Shown here piece by piece: positions 51,377 to 59,329 of a stretch of 64,000 bases of DNA (the stretch's first letter is position 1; each line of letters starts with the position of its first letter). Position numbers and translations under genes: made by a program. The notes under the pieces are model-generated. The model was not told the origin of the DNA. It made no database searches and saw only the letters and a list, made by a program, of their open reading frames with translations. Source of the DNA: Bradyrhizobium sp. CB1717 (lineage in GTDB: Bacteria; Pseudomonadota; Alphaproteobacteria; Rhizobiales; Xanthobacteraceae); NCBI RefSeq assembly GCF_029714325.1, contig NZ_CP121666.1, forward strand, positions 9,162,501-9,226,500. The letters are read 5' to 3'.

Positions 51377-52204
51377 ATGCGCTGCCTGGTGGTGGCCGAC
51401 CTCCATTACTCGCTGCCGCAGCTCGACTGGCTGGTCAATGCGGCACCACAATTCGACCTCTTGATCTTCGCCGGCGATGCGCTCGACATCGGCTCGATGG
51501 TGGATTTTCGCGCGCAGATCGTGGTGGTGAAGAAATACCTCTCGCTGCTCGCCGCAAAGACCCGCGTGATCCTCTGCTCCGGTAATCACGACCTCGACGA
51601 GCGCAATGCGGAGGGCGAAAAGATCTCGCGCTGGATCTCGGAGGTGCGCGAGCTCGGCATTGCCTGCGACGGCGACAGCCTCAGCATCGGCGACATCCTG
51701 TTCACGGTGTGCCCGTGGTGGGACGGGCCCCAGGTCAAGCAACGCCTCGTCGAGCAGTTGCGCGATGCCGCCGCCAGCCGGCCGCAGCGCTGGATCTGGG
51801 CGCATCATGCGCCGCCGGCGGACTCACCGACGAGCTGGGGCGGCAAGCGTTTCTTCGGCGATGTCGAGCTGGTGCAGTGGATCATGCAATACCAGCCGTC
51901 GATGGTGATCTCGGGCCATGTGCATCAATCGCCCTTCATCAGCAATGGATCGTGGTTCGACCGGCTGGGCCAGACCTGGGTCTTCAACACCGGCCTGCAA
52001 CCCGGGCGCCCCCCGACCTACATCGTGCTGGATTTCGATGCGGACAAGGCGTTCTGGCTGGCGGCCGGCGAAGCGCAGTGGATCGACCTGGCCGCGCCGC
52101 TGAAGCGGCCCGCCGCTCCGATCGAGTCGCCGCCCGACTGGCTCACATTCTTGGATCAGATTGCCGATCCGAGCCTGGCGAGACCTCAAGCGGCGGCAGG
52201 TTGA
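51377..52204 (+). CDS. Calcineurin-like metallophosphoesterase
   Basis: A 275-residue phosphoesterase. The metal motifs are VVADLHYS, IFAGDALD, LCSGNHDLDE, WAHHAPP and ISGHVHQSP, complete for the fold. No signal peptide. The substrate may be a nucleotide, nucleic acid or phospho-lipid; sequence does not tell. The C-terminal 40 residues are Pro/Ala-rich. Its 3' end overlaps the convergent cyclic-nucleotide-binding gene by 62 bases, an unusual tail-to-tail overlap. Confidence 0.88.
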   Translation: MRCLVVADLHYSLPQLDWLVNAAPQFDLLIFAGDALDIGSMVDFRAQIVVVKKYLSLLAAKTRVILCSGNHDLDERNAEGEKISRWISEVRELGIACDGDSLSIGDILFTVCPWWDGPQVKQRLVEQLRDAAASRPQRWIWAHHAPPADSPTSWGGKRFFGDVELVQWIMQYQPSMVISGHVHQSPFISNGSWFDRLGQTWVFNTGLQPGRPPTYIVLDFDADKAFWLAAGEAQWIDLAAPLKRPAAPIESPPDWLTFLDQIADPSLARPQAAAG

Positions 52205-52628
52205 TCATGCTCTGGAGCACCTCGCCGACCATGGCCAGATGCGTGCCGTGGCCGGCATATTGCCGCTTGAGATCGGCAAGATAGGTGTTGGCGACGTTGA
52301 GCCGCTGCGCCAGCATCTTTGCGATCAGCAACGCGATGCCCGGCTCCTGCTTGAGGAACGAGGCGGCGTCCTCGAACTCATAGATGACGGCATCGGAGCA
52401 GGCGCGCACCGTCGCCGTATGCGGCACGCCCAACAGCACGGACATCTCACCCAGCACCGCCCCGGGTTCGGTGACGGTGGCGACCACCATCTCACCCTTG
52501 AGCACCTCGAGCTTGCCTTGCATCAGCACGTAGAGATGGCCGCTGGTGCCCCCCTCGGTGACGACGAGCGTACCGGCCGCCACCTGCCGTTCCGTTCCGC
52601 CGGTGCAATGATCCAGGACTGCGCGCAT
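52143..52628 (-). CDS. Stand-alone cyclic nucleotide-binding domain protein
   Basis: A 161-residue protein with one CRP-type cNMP-binding domain. The phosphate-binding cassette is visible as GEMSVLLGVPHTATVRA (Glu and Arg contacts). It continues into a helix (LLIAKMLAQRLNVANTYLADL) but has no helix-turn-helix, channel or enzyme domain. It may act as a cAMP-responsive adaptor. It lies behind the uppS gene on the same strand, 183 bases away, and overlaps the 3' end of the convergent phosphoesterase gene by 62 bases. Confidence 0.88.
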   Translation of the reverse strand: MRAVLDHCTGGTERQVAAGTLVVTEGGTSGHLYVLMQGKLEVLKGEMVVATVTEPGAVLGEMSVLLGVPHTATVRACSDAVIYEFEDAASFLKQEPGIALLIAKMLAQRLNVANTYLADLKRQYAGHGTHLAMVGEVLQSMINLPPLEVSPGSDRQSDPRM

Positions 52629-52811
52629 CTTGCGAAAGCTCCCATCGCTGGGGATACCCCGCCCTATACTAGAGCACGATCCGTGCCAGGCGGCAAATCA
52701 ACGCGGGAGCGACTGGCGCGGGAGGCGCTTGGCGAGACCGCCTGCTCGCGGCTTGGACATCGCTGCCAATCATGCGGCTGAAAACGAACAGCTCGTTTCC
52801 CGTGCCGCACG

Positions 52812-53552
52812 TCACACACGAGAGAGCGAGGGCACCTCTTCGGGCAGGATGGCCTGCAGGCCGCCAAAGCGGCGCTCGCGGTTGTGGAAGGCGGCGAGCG
52901 CCTCATCGAGATCGCTCGCCTCGAATTCGGGCCACATCCGCTCGGTGAAGTGCAGCTCGGCATAGGCGCCTTCCCAGAGCAGGAAGTCCGACAGCCGCTT
53001 CTCGCCGGAGGTGCGGATGATGAGGTCGACATCGCGAAGGCCGGCCTCGCCGGTGACGAGCTGCGAGAACGCTTCGCGGGTCAGGCTGGTCAGCGCCGCC
53101 GCCTTGGCCGCCGCGTTGAGGATGGCATCGCGCGCGGAGTAGTCGACGGCGATACGTAGATGCAACGTGCCGCCCTGGGCGGTCGCCTCCTCGGCGCGCG
53201 TGATCGCGGTGGCGATGCCGTCAGGCAACCGGTCGCGGCGACCGATCACGGTGAGACGCACGCCGTTCCTGACGAGGCTCTGCACCTCGTTGGCGAGATA
53301 GAAGCGCAGCAAGGTCATCAGCGCGGCGACCTCGGCCTTGGGTCGCCGCCAATTGTCGGTGGAGAACGCATAGAGCGTCAGCGTGCCGATGCCCTGCTTG
53401 GGCGCGGCCTCGACGATGCGGCGGATGGCTTCGACGCCGGCCTCGTGACCGCGCACGCGTGACAGGCCGCGGCGCGTGGCCCATCTGCCGTTGCCGTCCA
53501 TGATGATGCCGACATGAAGCTTCTCGTTGCGGGACGTGGTTTCACTTTGCAT
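52812..53552 (-). CDS. uppS: Isoprenyl (undecaprenyl) diphosphate synthase
   Basis: A 246-residue cis-prenyltransferase. Hallmarks are VGIIMDGNGRWATRRG (catalytic Asp), YAFSTDNWRRP and DLIIRTSGEKRLSDFLLWEGAYAEL. It makes the C55 lipid carrier or a shorter cis-isoprenoid. It is not in the usual frr-uppS-cdsA-bamA cell-envelope operon but behind a winged-helix regulator and a membrane protein, so it may be a second, regulated paralogue. ATG 53552 has GGAG eight bases upstream; TTG 53570 is an alternative. The ATG lies inside a palindrome also found at the operon front. A missing N-terminal stretch is not suspected. Confidence 0.92.
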   Translation of the reverse strand: MQSETTSRNEKLHVGIIMDGNGRWATRRGLSRVRGHEAGVEAIRRIVEAAPKQGIGTLTLYAFSTDNWRRPKAEVAALMTLLRFYLANEVQSLVRNGVRLTVIGRRDRLPDGIATAITRAEEATAQGGTLHLRIAVDYSARDAILNAAAKAAALTSLTREAFSQLVTGEAGLRDVDLIIRTSGEKRLSDFLLWEGAYAELHFTERMWPEFEASDLDEALAAFHNRERRFGGLQAILPEEVPSLSRV

Positions 53553-53560
53553 TGCAAAGT
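53544..53560. promoter_or_regulatory. Palindrome ACTTTGCA-T-TGCAAAGT over the uppS start
   Basis: A perfect 17-base palindrome (8+1+8) spanning the uppS ATG. A near copy lies at 54615-54631 in front of the same operon. It is a candidate operator for the winged-helix regulator encoded in between. Confidence 0.65.
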
Positions 53561-53582
53561 CTCCGGTCAAAAAAGGGGAGGA

Positions 53583-53957
53583 TCAGGTCGAGATGATGCC
53601 GAGGCGGCCGAGCGGCGGCGCCTCGCGCCCGGCGGCTTTCGCCGCGTCGCGCACCAGGCGTTCGAGCACGGCGAGATAGTCGAGGAAGCGACGGCGGCCG
53701 GCTTTCGTCAGGCGGCAGGTGGTATGCGGGCGATTGCCCTCATAGCCCTTGGTCACCTCGACGAGGCCGGCCTCCTGGAGCACGGCAAGATGCCGGCTGA
53801 GATTGCCGTCGGTGAGGCCGCAGAGCTGCTTGAGATCGGCGAACGCCAGCCCTTTGGGATGCGCCATCAGCGAGGTCAGCAGCCCGAGCCTTGCCTTCTC
53901 GTGGATCACGCGGTCGAGCCCTTCATAGGAAAAGGGCGCGCTGTCAGTCTTCGACAT
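53583..53957 (-). CDS. Winged-helix transcriptional regulator (HTH_34-like)
   Basis: A 124-residue winged-helix DNA-binding protein. FSYEGLDRVIHEKARLGLLTSLMAHPKGLAFADLKQLCGLTDGNLSRHLAVLQEAGLVEV is the characteristic core, followed by the wing RPHTTCRLTKAGRRRFLDYL and a C-terminal dimer helix. This group is MarR/ArsR-like and often adjoins a membrane protein. Its start overlaps the upstream membrane-protein gene by 14 bases; uppS follows 30 bases after its stop. Shared palindromes at both ends of the operon are its likely targets. No Cys, so a metal-thiolate sensor is unlikely. Confidence 0.9.
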   Translation of the reverse strand: MSKTDSAPFSYEGLDRVIHEKARLGLLTSLMAHPKGLAFADLKQLCGLTDGNLSRHLAVLQEAGLVEVTKGYEGNRPHTTCRLTKAGRRRFLDYLAVLERLVRDAAKAAGREAPPLGRLGIIST

Positions 53958-54573
53958 CGTTGTCTCCGGACGCGAAATACAGAATGCCTGCCATCACCGA
54001 CTGCCCGATCACGAAGGGCAGCCCCATGGTCCATGGCGACAGCGTATGGGTTCGACTTGCGAGCAGCACGACCGCGAAGCCGGACACGAAATACCAGGCG
54101 CCGGCGAGCGCGACGGTGCGCGGCAGCGAGCGGACCGAGGCGAAGATGCCGAGCGACACCAAGATCTGCCACAGGCCCGGCAGCAGCCACAGCGTCTCGC
54201 TCGCGAACTTCCACATCACCACCGCAAGCAGCACGCCGGCGACGCCGGCGGGCAGAAACTGCTCGACCGCCTGGTGGATCATGGCATCGGCCAGGCCCGA
54301 ATGATGACGGCGCGAGCGCGCCCGCATCTCGATCCCGATGATCAGGCCGGACAGCACGGCGGCGATGAGCCAGCCGAAGAAGAAGCCGACCGGCTCGCTG
54401 GTCGGATCGCCAAGCAGCCAGAATTGCAGGATCGCGGTGATCAGCGCGACGGCGCCCGTCGCCGCCATCGTCGCCGGGCCATAGCCGCGGAATGCCGTGC
54501 CCGCCGCGATCTGGCTGCGGATCGCCACGATATCAGCCAGTGCCTTGTCGAGATCGCGCATCGGCAACGCCAA
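53944..54573 (-). CDS. Multi-pass membrane protein in regulator-uppS operon
   Basis: A 209-residue protein with about five hydrophobic segments, from GPATMAATGAVALITAILQFWLL to SVMAGILYFASG near the C-terminus. I do not know the family, but similar proteins commonly sit next to HTH_34-type regulators. The start is TTG 54573, with GGAG seven bases upstream; ATG 54561 is an alternative. It heads the operon, and its end overlaps the regulator start by 14 bases. A membrane sensor or partner that controls the regulator is one possibility; no enzymatic motif is seen. Confidence 0.78.
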   Translation of the reverse strand: MALPMRDLDKALADIVAIRSQIAAGTAFRGYGPATMAATGAVALITAILQFWLLGDPTSEPVGFFFGWLIAAVLSGLIIGIEMRARSRRHHSGLADAMIHQAVEQFLPAGVAGVLLAVVMWKFASETLWLLPGLWQILVSLGIFASVRSLPRTVALAGAWYFVSGFAVVLLASRTHTLSPWTMGLPFVIGQSVMAGILYFASGDNDVED

Positions 54574-54614
54574 AACCTCGCTCCGCCACAGATTTCCGAG
54601 GGCAAACGCCTCTT

Positions 54615-54648
54615 ACTTTGTATTGCAAAGTATATAGGATTGCAAAGT
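54615..54648. promoter_or_regulatory. Operator-like palindrome plus extra half-site before the membrane-protein gene
   Basis: ACTTTGTATTGCAAAGT (54615-54631) matches the uppS-start palindrome with one change, and a further half-site TTGCAAAGT lies at 54640-54648. Between them TATATAGG may include the -10 region. The spacing suits a cooperative repressor controlling the operon. Confidence 0.65.
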
Positions 54649-54762
54649 AATGGCAAGCGCCAAAAGTCGCGGCCGGCGAATTCGATCCGCTCAGACAACT
54701 GTCGGTTGCGCGGCGCCCGTCCCCGCAGATAAGATGCACGCAAAAGCGTTCCGAGGGCTGGC

Positions 54763-56007
54763 ATGTGGCTTAAGTCGTTGATCGTTGCGTCCGTGTTGCA
54801 GGTGGGTGTCGTAGCGGCGCATGCGGCAGGGCCGTACGGTTCCGTCAATGTCGGCAACTGGATCGGCGGCGCCTTCAGCAATGACGAGACGGGCGTGTTC
54901 TCGCATTGTGCGGCGACGACGCCCTACGCCAACGGCGTCATTCTCGTGGTGGGCTACAATGCCACCGGCACATGGTCGCTGGCCTTTGCGAGTCCCAGCT
55001 ACCGCTTCAAGCAGGGCGAGAGCGCCGCGATCGACGTCATCTTCGACGGCCAGGAGCAGGCAAGGTTGTTTGCCACCGCCAATCAGCCGAACATGCTCAC
55101 GGCCGTCATGCCCGCCAATGTCGTGCGAACGTTTCAGAAGGCCAGCCTGATGGTCGCGACGAGCGGCCGCACCGTCCTGAATTTCGACCTGACCTCGACC
55201 GGACCCGTGATCGCGGCCCTCTCCAATTGCGTCACCAGGGTGAAAGCCGACGGGCTCAATAAGGCCGGCGATTTCACCAAGGGCGCGGCCAAGCCGGCAT
55301 CGGTAGCGGAGAAGCAGGCGCCGCCGCCGGCCAGCGGCAAACCTGCGAGGGCCAAGAGCGGCACCGGCTTCGTGGTGAGTGCGAACGGCCACATCGTCAC
55401 CAACAACCATGTGATCGACGGCTGCGTCGGCGACATCAAGGGCAACCTCACCGGCGAGGCTTCGATGGTGCTGCGCGTCGTGTCGAGCGACGCGAACAAC
55501 GATCTCGCTCTCTTGCAGGCGCCGTCGACGACGACATTCAAGGACTTTGCGCGCATTCGCGACCGTTCAATCCGCTCCGGCGATGCCGTCACCGCAATCG
55601 GCTTTCCCTTCCATGGCCTTCTAAGCTCGGATTTCACCGTGACTACCGGCATCGTCAGCTCGCTCAGCGGCATGCGCAACGATTCGCGTTTCCTGCAAAT
55701 CAGTGCACCCATACAGCCCGGCAATAGCGGCGGGCCGCTGTTCGATACCACTGGTCAGATCGTGGGCGTGGTCACCGGAAAGATCCCGGCATTGCGTATC
55801 GCCGCTGCGACCGGCAACATTCCTGAAAACATCAACTTCGCCATCAAGACCGGCGTGCTGCGCGACTTCCTCGACAACTCCGTGGTGCCCTATCAGACCG
55901 CCGAGCCGAAGAGCGAACTCAAGACCACCGATATCGCCGGCAACGCCCGGCCCTATACGATGCTGATCTCGTGCAACGGGACGGAGCAGGTGGACGCGAA
56001 GCGGTAG
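54763..56007 (+). CDS. Secreted trypsin-like serine protease
   Basis: A 414-residue protein. The N-terminus (MWLKSLIVASVLQVGVVAAH, then AA) is a signal peptide. Residues 25-150 form a domain I cannot name (NVGNWIGGAFSNDETGVFSHC). An Ala/Pro/Lys-rich linker (about 170-200) leads to a protease domain of HtrA type: His in TNNHVIDGC, Asp in NNDLALLQ, Ser in QPGNSGGPLFD. There is no PDZ domain. A periplasmic quality-control or regulatory protease is likely. CGAGG upstream supports the ATG. It is divergent from the membrane-protein gene. Confidence 0.88.
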   Translation: MWLKSLIVASVLQVGVVAAHAAGPYGSVNVGNWIGGAFSNDETGVFSHCAATTPYANGVILVVGYNATGTWSLAFASPSYRFKQGESAAIDVIFDGQEQARLFATANQPNMLTAVMPANVVRTFQKASLMVATSGRTVLNFDLTSTGPVIAALSNCVTRVKADGLNKAGDFTKGAAKPASVAEKQAPPPASGKPARAKSGTGFVVSANGHIVTNNHVIDGCVGDIKGNLTGEASMVLRVVSSDANNDLALLQAPSTTTFKDFARIRDRSIRSGDAVTAIGFPFHGLLSSDFTVTTGIVSSLSGMRNDSRFLQISAPIQPGNSGGPLFDTTGQIVGVVTGKIPALRIAAATGNIPENINFAIKTGVLRDFLDNSVVPYQTAEPKSELKTTDIAGNARPYTMLISCNGTEQVDAKR

Positions 56008-56031
56008 TGCGAGCTACGCTTCAATCTCGGC

Positions 56032-56135
56032 TGTCATTCCCGCGAAGGCGGGGAATCCAGTACGCCGCGACTTATCGGTTCAGGCACTGCCGTCTCGGAG
56101 TACTGGATCGCCCGGTCAAGCCGGGCGATGACACC
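56032..56135. repeat. Composite palindromic repeat with CGCCCGG/CCGGGCG hairpin
   Basis: TGTCATTCCCGCGAAGGCGGGGAATCCAGTA at the left and TACTGGATCGCCCGGTCAAGCCGGGCGATGACA at the right. The GTCAT...ATGAC and CCAGTA...TACTGG ends pair, and each side also has its own hairpin. It lies between the protease gene and the convergent DUF899 gene. One copy in the window. Confidence 0.8.
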
Positions 56136-56159
56136 TCCGATGTGCGCCGAGCGTGGCCC

Positions 56160-56897
56160 TCACCCGTGGCAGCACGCCGCCTTCGTCGCCTGCGGCTCGT
56201 ACTGGTCGCGCAGGCGGACCCAGTCCATCGGATAGGGCAGACCGTCCTCGTGGCGGCCGAGCGGGGTGAGATCGAGATACTGATAGGCGGCGTTCATCAT
56301 GTCGAGGCCACGGGCGAAGCAGGAATAGGTGTGGAAGATCTCGCCGGCCTCGTTGCGGTAGAACACGCTGATGCCGGGCAGCTCGGGCCCATAGATCGGC
56401 GTGGTGCCGAAATTGTACATCGGCTTGCCGGTCGCGATCTCGTCCGGCGAGAAGGTTACGCCGTAATCGCGGTTGAAATCGTTGTCGCCTGAGGAGACCC
56501 AGTCGAAGGTCCAGCCCATCCGCTTCTTGAAGGCCTCGAGCTTTGCGCTTGACGCCAGCGACAGCGCGGCCATCGACGTGTCGCGCGCGGCCAGATGCGG
56601 CACCATGCGCTCGAAACCGTCGGCCCAGAACGAGCAGCTCTTGCAGGCCGCGTCCCAGTCGGGCGCGAACATCACGTGCTGGACGACGAGCTGCGGACGT
56701 CCCTTGAAGAGATCGGAGAGCGTAACCTTGCCGTTCGGCCCGTTGAAGACATAGGTCTTGTCGACCTTCACCCAGGGAAGCTGGCGACGCTCGTCGGCAA
56801 GCCGTTCGCGAGCCTGCGTCAACTCCTTCTCACGAGCGAGATGAGCCTTGCGCGCCGCAATCCACTGCTCGCGCGAAACGACCTGATGTTGCTGCAT
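56160..56897 (-). CDS. DUF899 family thioredoxin-like protein
   Basis: A 245-residue protein of the DUF899 family. It opens with VVSREQWIAARKAHLAREKELTQARERLADERRQLPWVKV, then a thioredoxin-like fold with CKSCSFWADGF (CxxC) and FNRDYGVTFSPDE. It ends CCHG. The first block is the family hallmark. Redox or antibiotic-modification roles have been suggested for the family, but function here is unknown. It is third in the ArsR-SRPBCC-DUF899 operon, 18 bases after the SRPBCC stop, and probably shares its regulation. Confidence 0.9.
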   Translation of the reverse strand: MQQHQVVSREQWIAARKAHLAREKELTQARERLADERRQLPWVKVDKTYVFNGPNGKVTLSDLFKGRPQLVVQHVMFAPDWDAACKSCSFWADGFERMVPHLAARDTSMAALSLASSAKLEAFKKRMGWTFDWVSSGDNDFNRDYGVTFSPDEIATGKPMYNFGTTPIYGPELPGISVFYRNEAGEIFHTYSCFARGLDMMNAAYQYLDLTPLGRHEDGLPYPMDWVRLRDQYEPQATKAACCHG

Positions 56898-56915
56898 GGC
56901 GTTCTCCTTTGGAAT

Positions 56916-57383
56916 TCAGGCGACGAAGGCATCGAGCTTGTCGAAGAACGAGCTCCATCCGCGCAGGTGATTGTCGCGCGCCGTCTCGTCGGCGAACTGG
57001 GCGTGATGGAACACCATCAGGGTGCCCGCACTGTCCGGCTTGAACGAGATCGTGACCAGCGATTCGCGCTCCGGCGTCGAGTGCCAGGCCCAGGTGAAGA
57101 CCAGGCGCTCGTTCGGCACCACCTCGCGATAGGTGCCGCCGGCCTCGAAATACTCGCCGTCGTCGCGGACGAAGCTGATGCGAAAGCTGCCGCCGGTGCG
57201 GACGTCGAGCTCGGCTTGCAGCGTCGCCGGCTTCATGTTCGGCGGCCCGAACCACTGCATTAGCTTTTCGGCTTGCGTCCAGGCGGCGAAGACTTTTTCC
57301 GGCCGCGCGCGGAGCCGACGCGTAAGCGTGAGGCTTGGGCGTTCCGCTGGTCGTTCGGCGGTATTGATGGCTGCGTCGGCCAT
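56916..57383 (-). CDS. SRPBCC/AHSA1 domain protein
   Basis: A 155-residue START/Bet v1-fold protein of the AHSA1 group. Blocks are TLTRRLRARPEKVFAAWTQAEKLMQWFGPP, GGSFRISFVRDDGEYFEAGGTYREVVPNERLVFTWAW and LVTISFKPDSAGTLMVFHHAQFADETARDNHLRGWSSFFDKL. The fold binds hydrophobic ligands or assists proteins. GGAGGAAGAGAC before the ATG supports the start. The first 124 bases overlap the ArsR gene in another frame, so translation is coupled. Such pairs are common next to ArsR genes. Confidence 0.92.
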   Translation of the reverse strand: MADAAINTAERPAERPSLTLTRRLRARPEKVFAAWTQAEKLMQWFGPPNMKPATLQAELDVRTGGSFRISFVRDDGEYFEAGGTYREVVPNERLVFTWAWHSTPERESLVTISFKPDSAGTLMVFHHAQFADETARDNHLRGWSSFFDKLDAFVA

Positions 57384-57712
57384 GTCTCTTCCTCCACGAA
57401 GGCGGCAAGACGATCGAATTTGTCGGACCAGAATTGAGCGTAGCGATTGAGCCAGTTCATGGCCTGCTCCATCGGCTGCGCCGTGAGCCGGCAGGAGACC
57501 GTGCGTCCGGTCTTCTCCCGCACGATCAGGCCCGCATCCGTGAGCACGTCGAGATGCTTCATGATCGCCGGCAGCGAGACCGGAAACGGCGCAGCCAGCT
57601 CGCTCACCGACAGGCCGTCCGCTTCGCCAAGGCGCGCCAGCAATGCGCGCCGCGTCGGATCAGATAGCGCCGCAAAGGTCCGGTCCAGCGTCTCGTCTTG
57701 ATACTTAACCAT
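57260..57712 (-). CDS. ArsR-family transcriptional regulator
   Basis: A 150-residue ArsR-type regulator. The winged helix is TLDRTFAALSDPTRRALLARLGEADGLSVSELAAPFPVSLPAIMKHLDVLTDAGLIVREKTGRTVSCRL. ALSDPTRRALL is the usual motif; no CVC-type metal site is seen. The start ATG 57712 (MVKYQDETL) sits inside a near-perfect palindrome, a likely autoregulatory operator. The C-terminal 35 residues are Arg/Lys/Pro-rich and overlap the SRPBCC gene; that tail is longer than usual and may be only a by-product of the overlap. Confidence 0.9.
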   Translation of the reverse strand: MVKYQDETLDRTFAALSDPTRRALLARLGEADGLSVSELAAPFPVSLPAIMKHLDVLTDAGLIVREKTGRTVSCRLTAQPMEQAMNWLNRYAQFWSDKFDRLAAFVEEETWPTQPSIPPNDQRNAQASRLRVGSARGRKKSSPPGRKPKS

Positions 57713-57724
57713 ATGGTTTAGTAT
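57701..57724. promoter_or_regulatory. ArsR operator-like palindrome ATACTTAACCAT/ATGGTTTAGTAT
   Basis: A 24-base palindrome with one mismatched pair, with a perfect 12-base core (AACCATATGGTT, 57707-57718) that contains the ArsR gene start codon. Its AT content stands out from the surroundings. It probably serves the ArsR protein; bound repressor would block transcription or initiation of the whole three-gene operon. Confidence 0.75.
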
Positions 57725-57810
57725 AAGCGCAAACGAAAATGCGTCAAGCAGGAACCCGCGCGCGCGGGTCCGCACGACTGCGTGATCAGGCAGAGGTTAG
57801 TGAGGCGCGA

Positions 57811-58095
57811 CTAGTAGGGCGTGACAGGCCGCGCGCGGCGCTGTGCCCGTGGCTGCGGCCGGGGCGCCTGACCATAAGCAACCAGCGGATTCGGGCCGCA
57901 ATACAGCAAGCGGCCGGAGACGCTGGCCAGGCACTGCTCATAGGTGCTGTAGGCGCATTCGCCGGGATAGTCATATTCACCGCCCTGGGCGCACCAGGGA
58001 TAGTCGCGGGCAGCGGCGGGCGTGACAGTGACAGTGACAACGCCGGCAAGGATCGTCGCACCCAACGTCAGGAGTGCCAATTGCGTCTTGCGCAT
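57811..58095 (-). CDS. DUF3551-type small secreted protein
   Basis: A 94-residue protein. The first 29 residues (MRKTQLALLTLGATILAGVV, then TVTVTPAAA) form a signal peptide. The mature part has RDYPWCAQGGEYDYPGECAYSTYEQCLASVSGRLLYCGPNP, with four Cys spaced as in the DUF3551 family, which is abundant in bradyrhizobia. AAAGGAG nine bases before the ATG at 58095 supports the start. The C-terminus is Arg/Pro-rich. Function unknown; likely a disulfide-stabilised periplasmic protein. Confidence 0.88.
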   Translation of the reverse strand: MRKTQLALLTLGATILAGVVTVTVTPAAARDYPWCAQGGEYDYPGECAYSTYEQCLASVSGRLLYCGPNPLVAYGQAPRPQPRAQRRARPVTPY

Positions 58096-58192
58096 GATCC
58101 CAACTCCTTTGCTCACGGCGCGAGATACGCGCCACCCATCATCAGGTTTCGCCGCGGCGTTTTATTCCAGATCAAGGAAACCAGGCACGCAA

Positions 58193-58220
58193 GAAAAAAG
58201 CCCTGCCGGATGGCAGGGCT
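58193..58220 (-). terminator. Intrinsic terminator of the Bug-type binding-protein gene
   Basis: On the minus strand AGCCCTGCC-ATCC-GGCAGGGCT (perfect 9-base stem, 4-base loop) is followed by TTTTTT. It lies 26 bases after the stop at 58246. It is the clearest rho-independent terminator in the window. Confidence 0.92.
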
Positions 58221-58245
58221 CCCATTTCCGATCATCACAAGATCG

Positions 58246-59220
58246 CTACTCGACCTTCAGGCCGGCGAACTCGACCACCTTCTTCCACTTCTCGGTCTCG
58301 GCCTTGATCTCCTCGCCGAATGCCTCCGGGGTCTGCACCCGCGGCTCGCCACCGAGCTCGACGAGACGCTTGGTCATGTCGGGCTCCTTCATCAGCGTGT
58401 TGATCTCGCTGTTGAGCTTGGCGATGATCTCCTTCGGAGTGTTCTTCGGCGCGCCCATGCCGAACAGCGCGCTGGCCTCGTAGCCCTTCACAGTGTCGGC
58501 GATCGGCTGCACGTCGGGCAACTGCGGCGAGCGCTCCGCGGTGGTGACGCCGATCGCGCGCAGCGAGCCTGAGCGGATGTGCTGGATGATCGAGGGCATG
58601 TTGTCGAAGATCACCTGCACCTGGCCGCCGAGCATGTCGGTGATCGCGGGCGCCGCGCCACGATAGGGCACGTGCTGCATCTTGCAGCCGGTCATCGCCA
58701 TGAACATCTCGCCGGACAGATGCACCGAGGTGCCATTGCCGGACGAGGCCATGTTGACCTTGCCGGGATTGGCCTTCACATATTCGATGAACTCGGCGAC
58801 GTTCTTGGCCGGCACGTCCTTGTTGACGGTCATCACGTTCGGCACGCGCTGGAACGAGGCCACCGGCGCAATATCGCGCACGAAGTTGAACTTGAGATTG
58901 CTGTACAGCGAGGCGTTGATGTAGTTGGCCGGATTGACCAGCTGCAGCGTGTAGCCGTCGGGCTCGGCATTGACGACCGATTCGGTGCCGATGTTGTTGC
59001 CGGCGCCCGGCTTGTTCTCGATCACGAATTGCTGGCCGAGCTTTTCCGACAGACGCTGGCCGATCAGCCGCGCCAGAATGTCGGTGGCCCCGCCCGGCGG
59101 ATAGCCGACCACCCATTTCACCGGACGGGCCGGATAATCGGCGGCAAGGGCCTTCGACAGCGGGGTGGCTGCAAGCGGACTGGCGGCGAGCAGGCCCAGC
59201 GCGGTACGGCGAGTGATCAT
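58246..59220 (-). CDS. Bug-family (TctC-type) periplasmic binding protein
   Basis: A 324-residue tripartite-tricarboxylate-type binding protein. The N-terminus MITRRTALGLLAASPLAATP with a cleavage region near KALAADYP is a Sec or possibly Tat signal. The mature part has YPARPVKWVVGYPPGGATDILARLIGQRLSEKLGQQFVIENKPGAGNNIGTESV, the Bug hallmark, and later VPYRGAAPAITDMLGGQVQVIFDNMPS. No TctA/TctB membrane genes are adjacent, so it is an orphan like most Bug proteins. The ligand is a carboxylate by family knowledge. It is divergent from the VOC gene and ends at a clear terminator. Confidence 0.93.
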   Translation of the reverse strand: MITRRTALGLLAASPLAATPLSKALAADYPARPVKWVVGYPPGGATDILARLIGQRLSEKLGQQFVIENKPGAGNNIGTESVVNAEPDGYTLQLVNPANYINASLYSNLKFNFVRDIAPVASFQRVPNVMTVNKDVPAKNVAEFIEYVKANPGKVNMASSGNGTSVHLSGEMFMAMTGCKMQHVPYRGAAPAITDMLGGQVQVIFDNMPSIIQHIRSGSLRAIGVTTAERSPQLPDVQPIADTVKGYEASALFGMGAPKNTPKEIIAKLNSEINTLMKEPDMTKRLVELGGEPRVQTPEAFGEEIKAETEKWKKVVEFAGLKVE

Positions 59221-59329
59221 CTCAAGGGTTCTCCCACGTGTTGTTCTTGAAAGCGGCGTCGGCGCGGTTGTAACAAAGCTTGCTGCGGGCGGAAAGTGCG
59301 CGGGGCGCATCGCGACGAAAGGATAAGGC

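Noticed and set aside
52782..52798. Hairpin AAACGA-N5-TCGTTT after uppS as a terminator
   Set aside because: The stem is only six base pairs, and the T-run is part of the stem.
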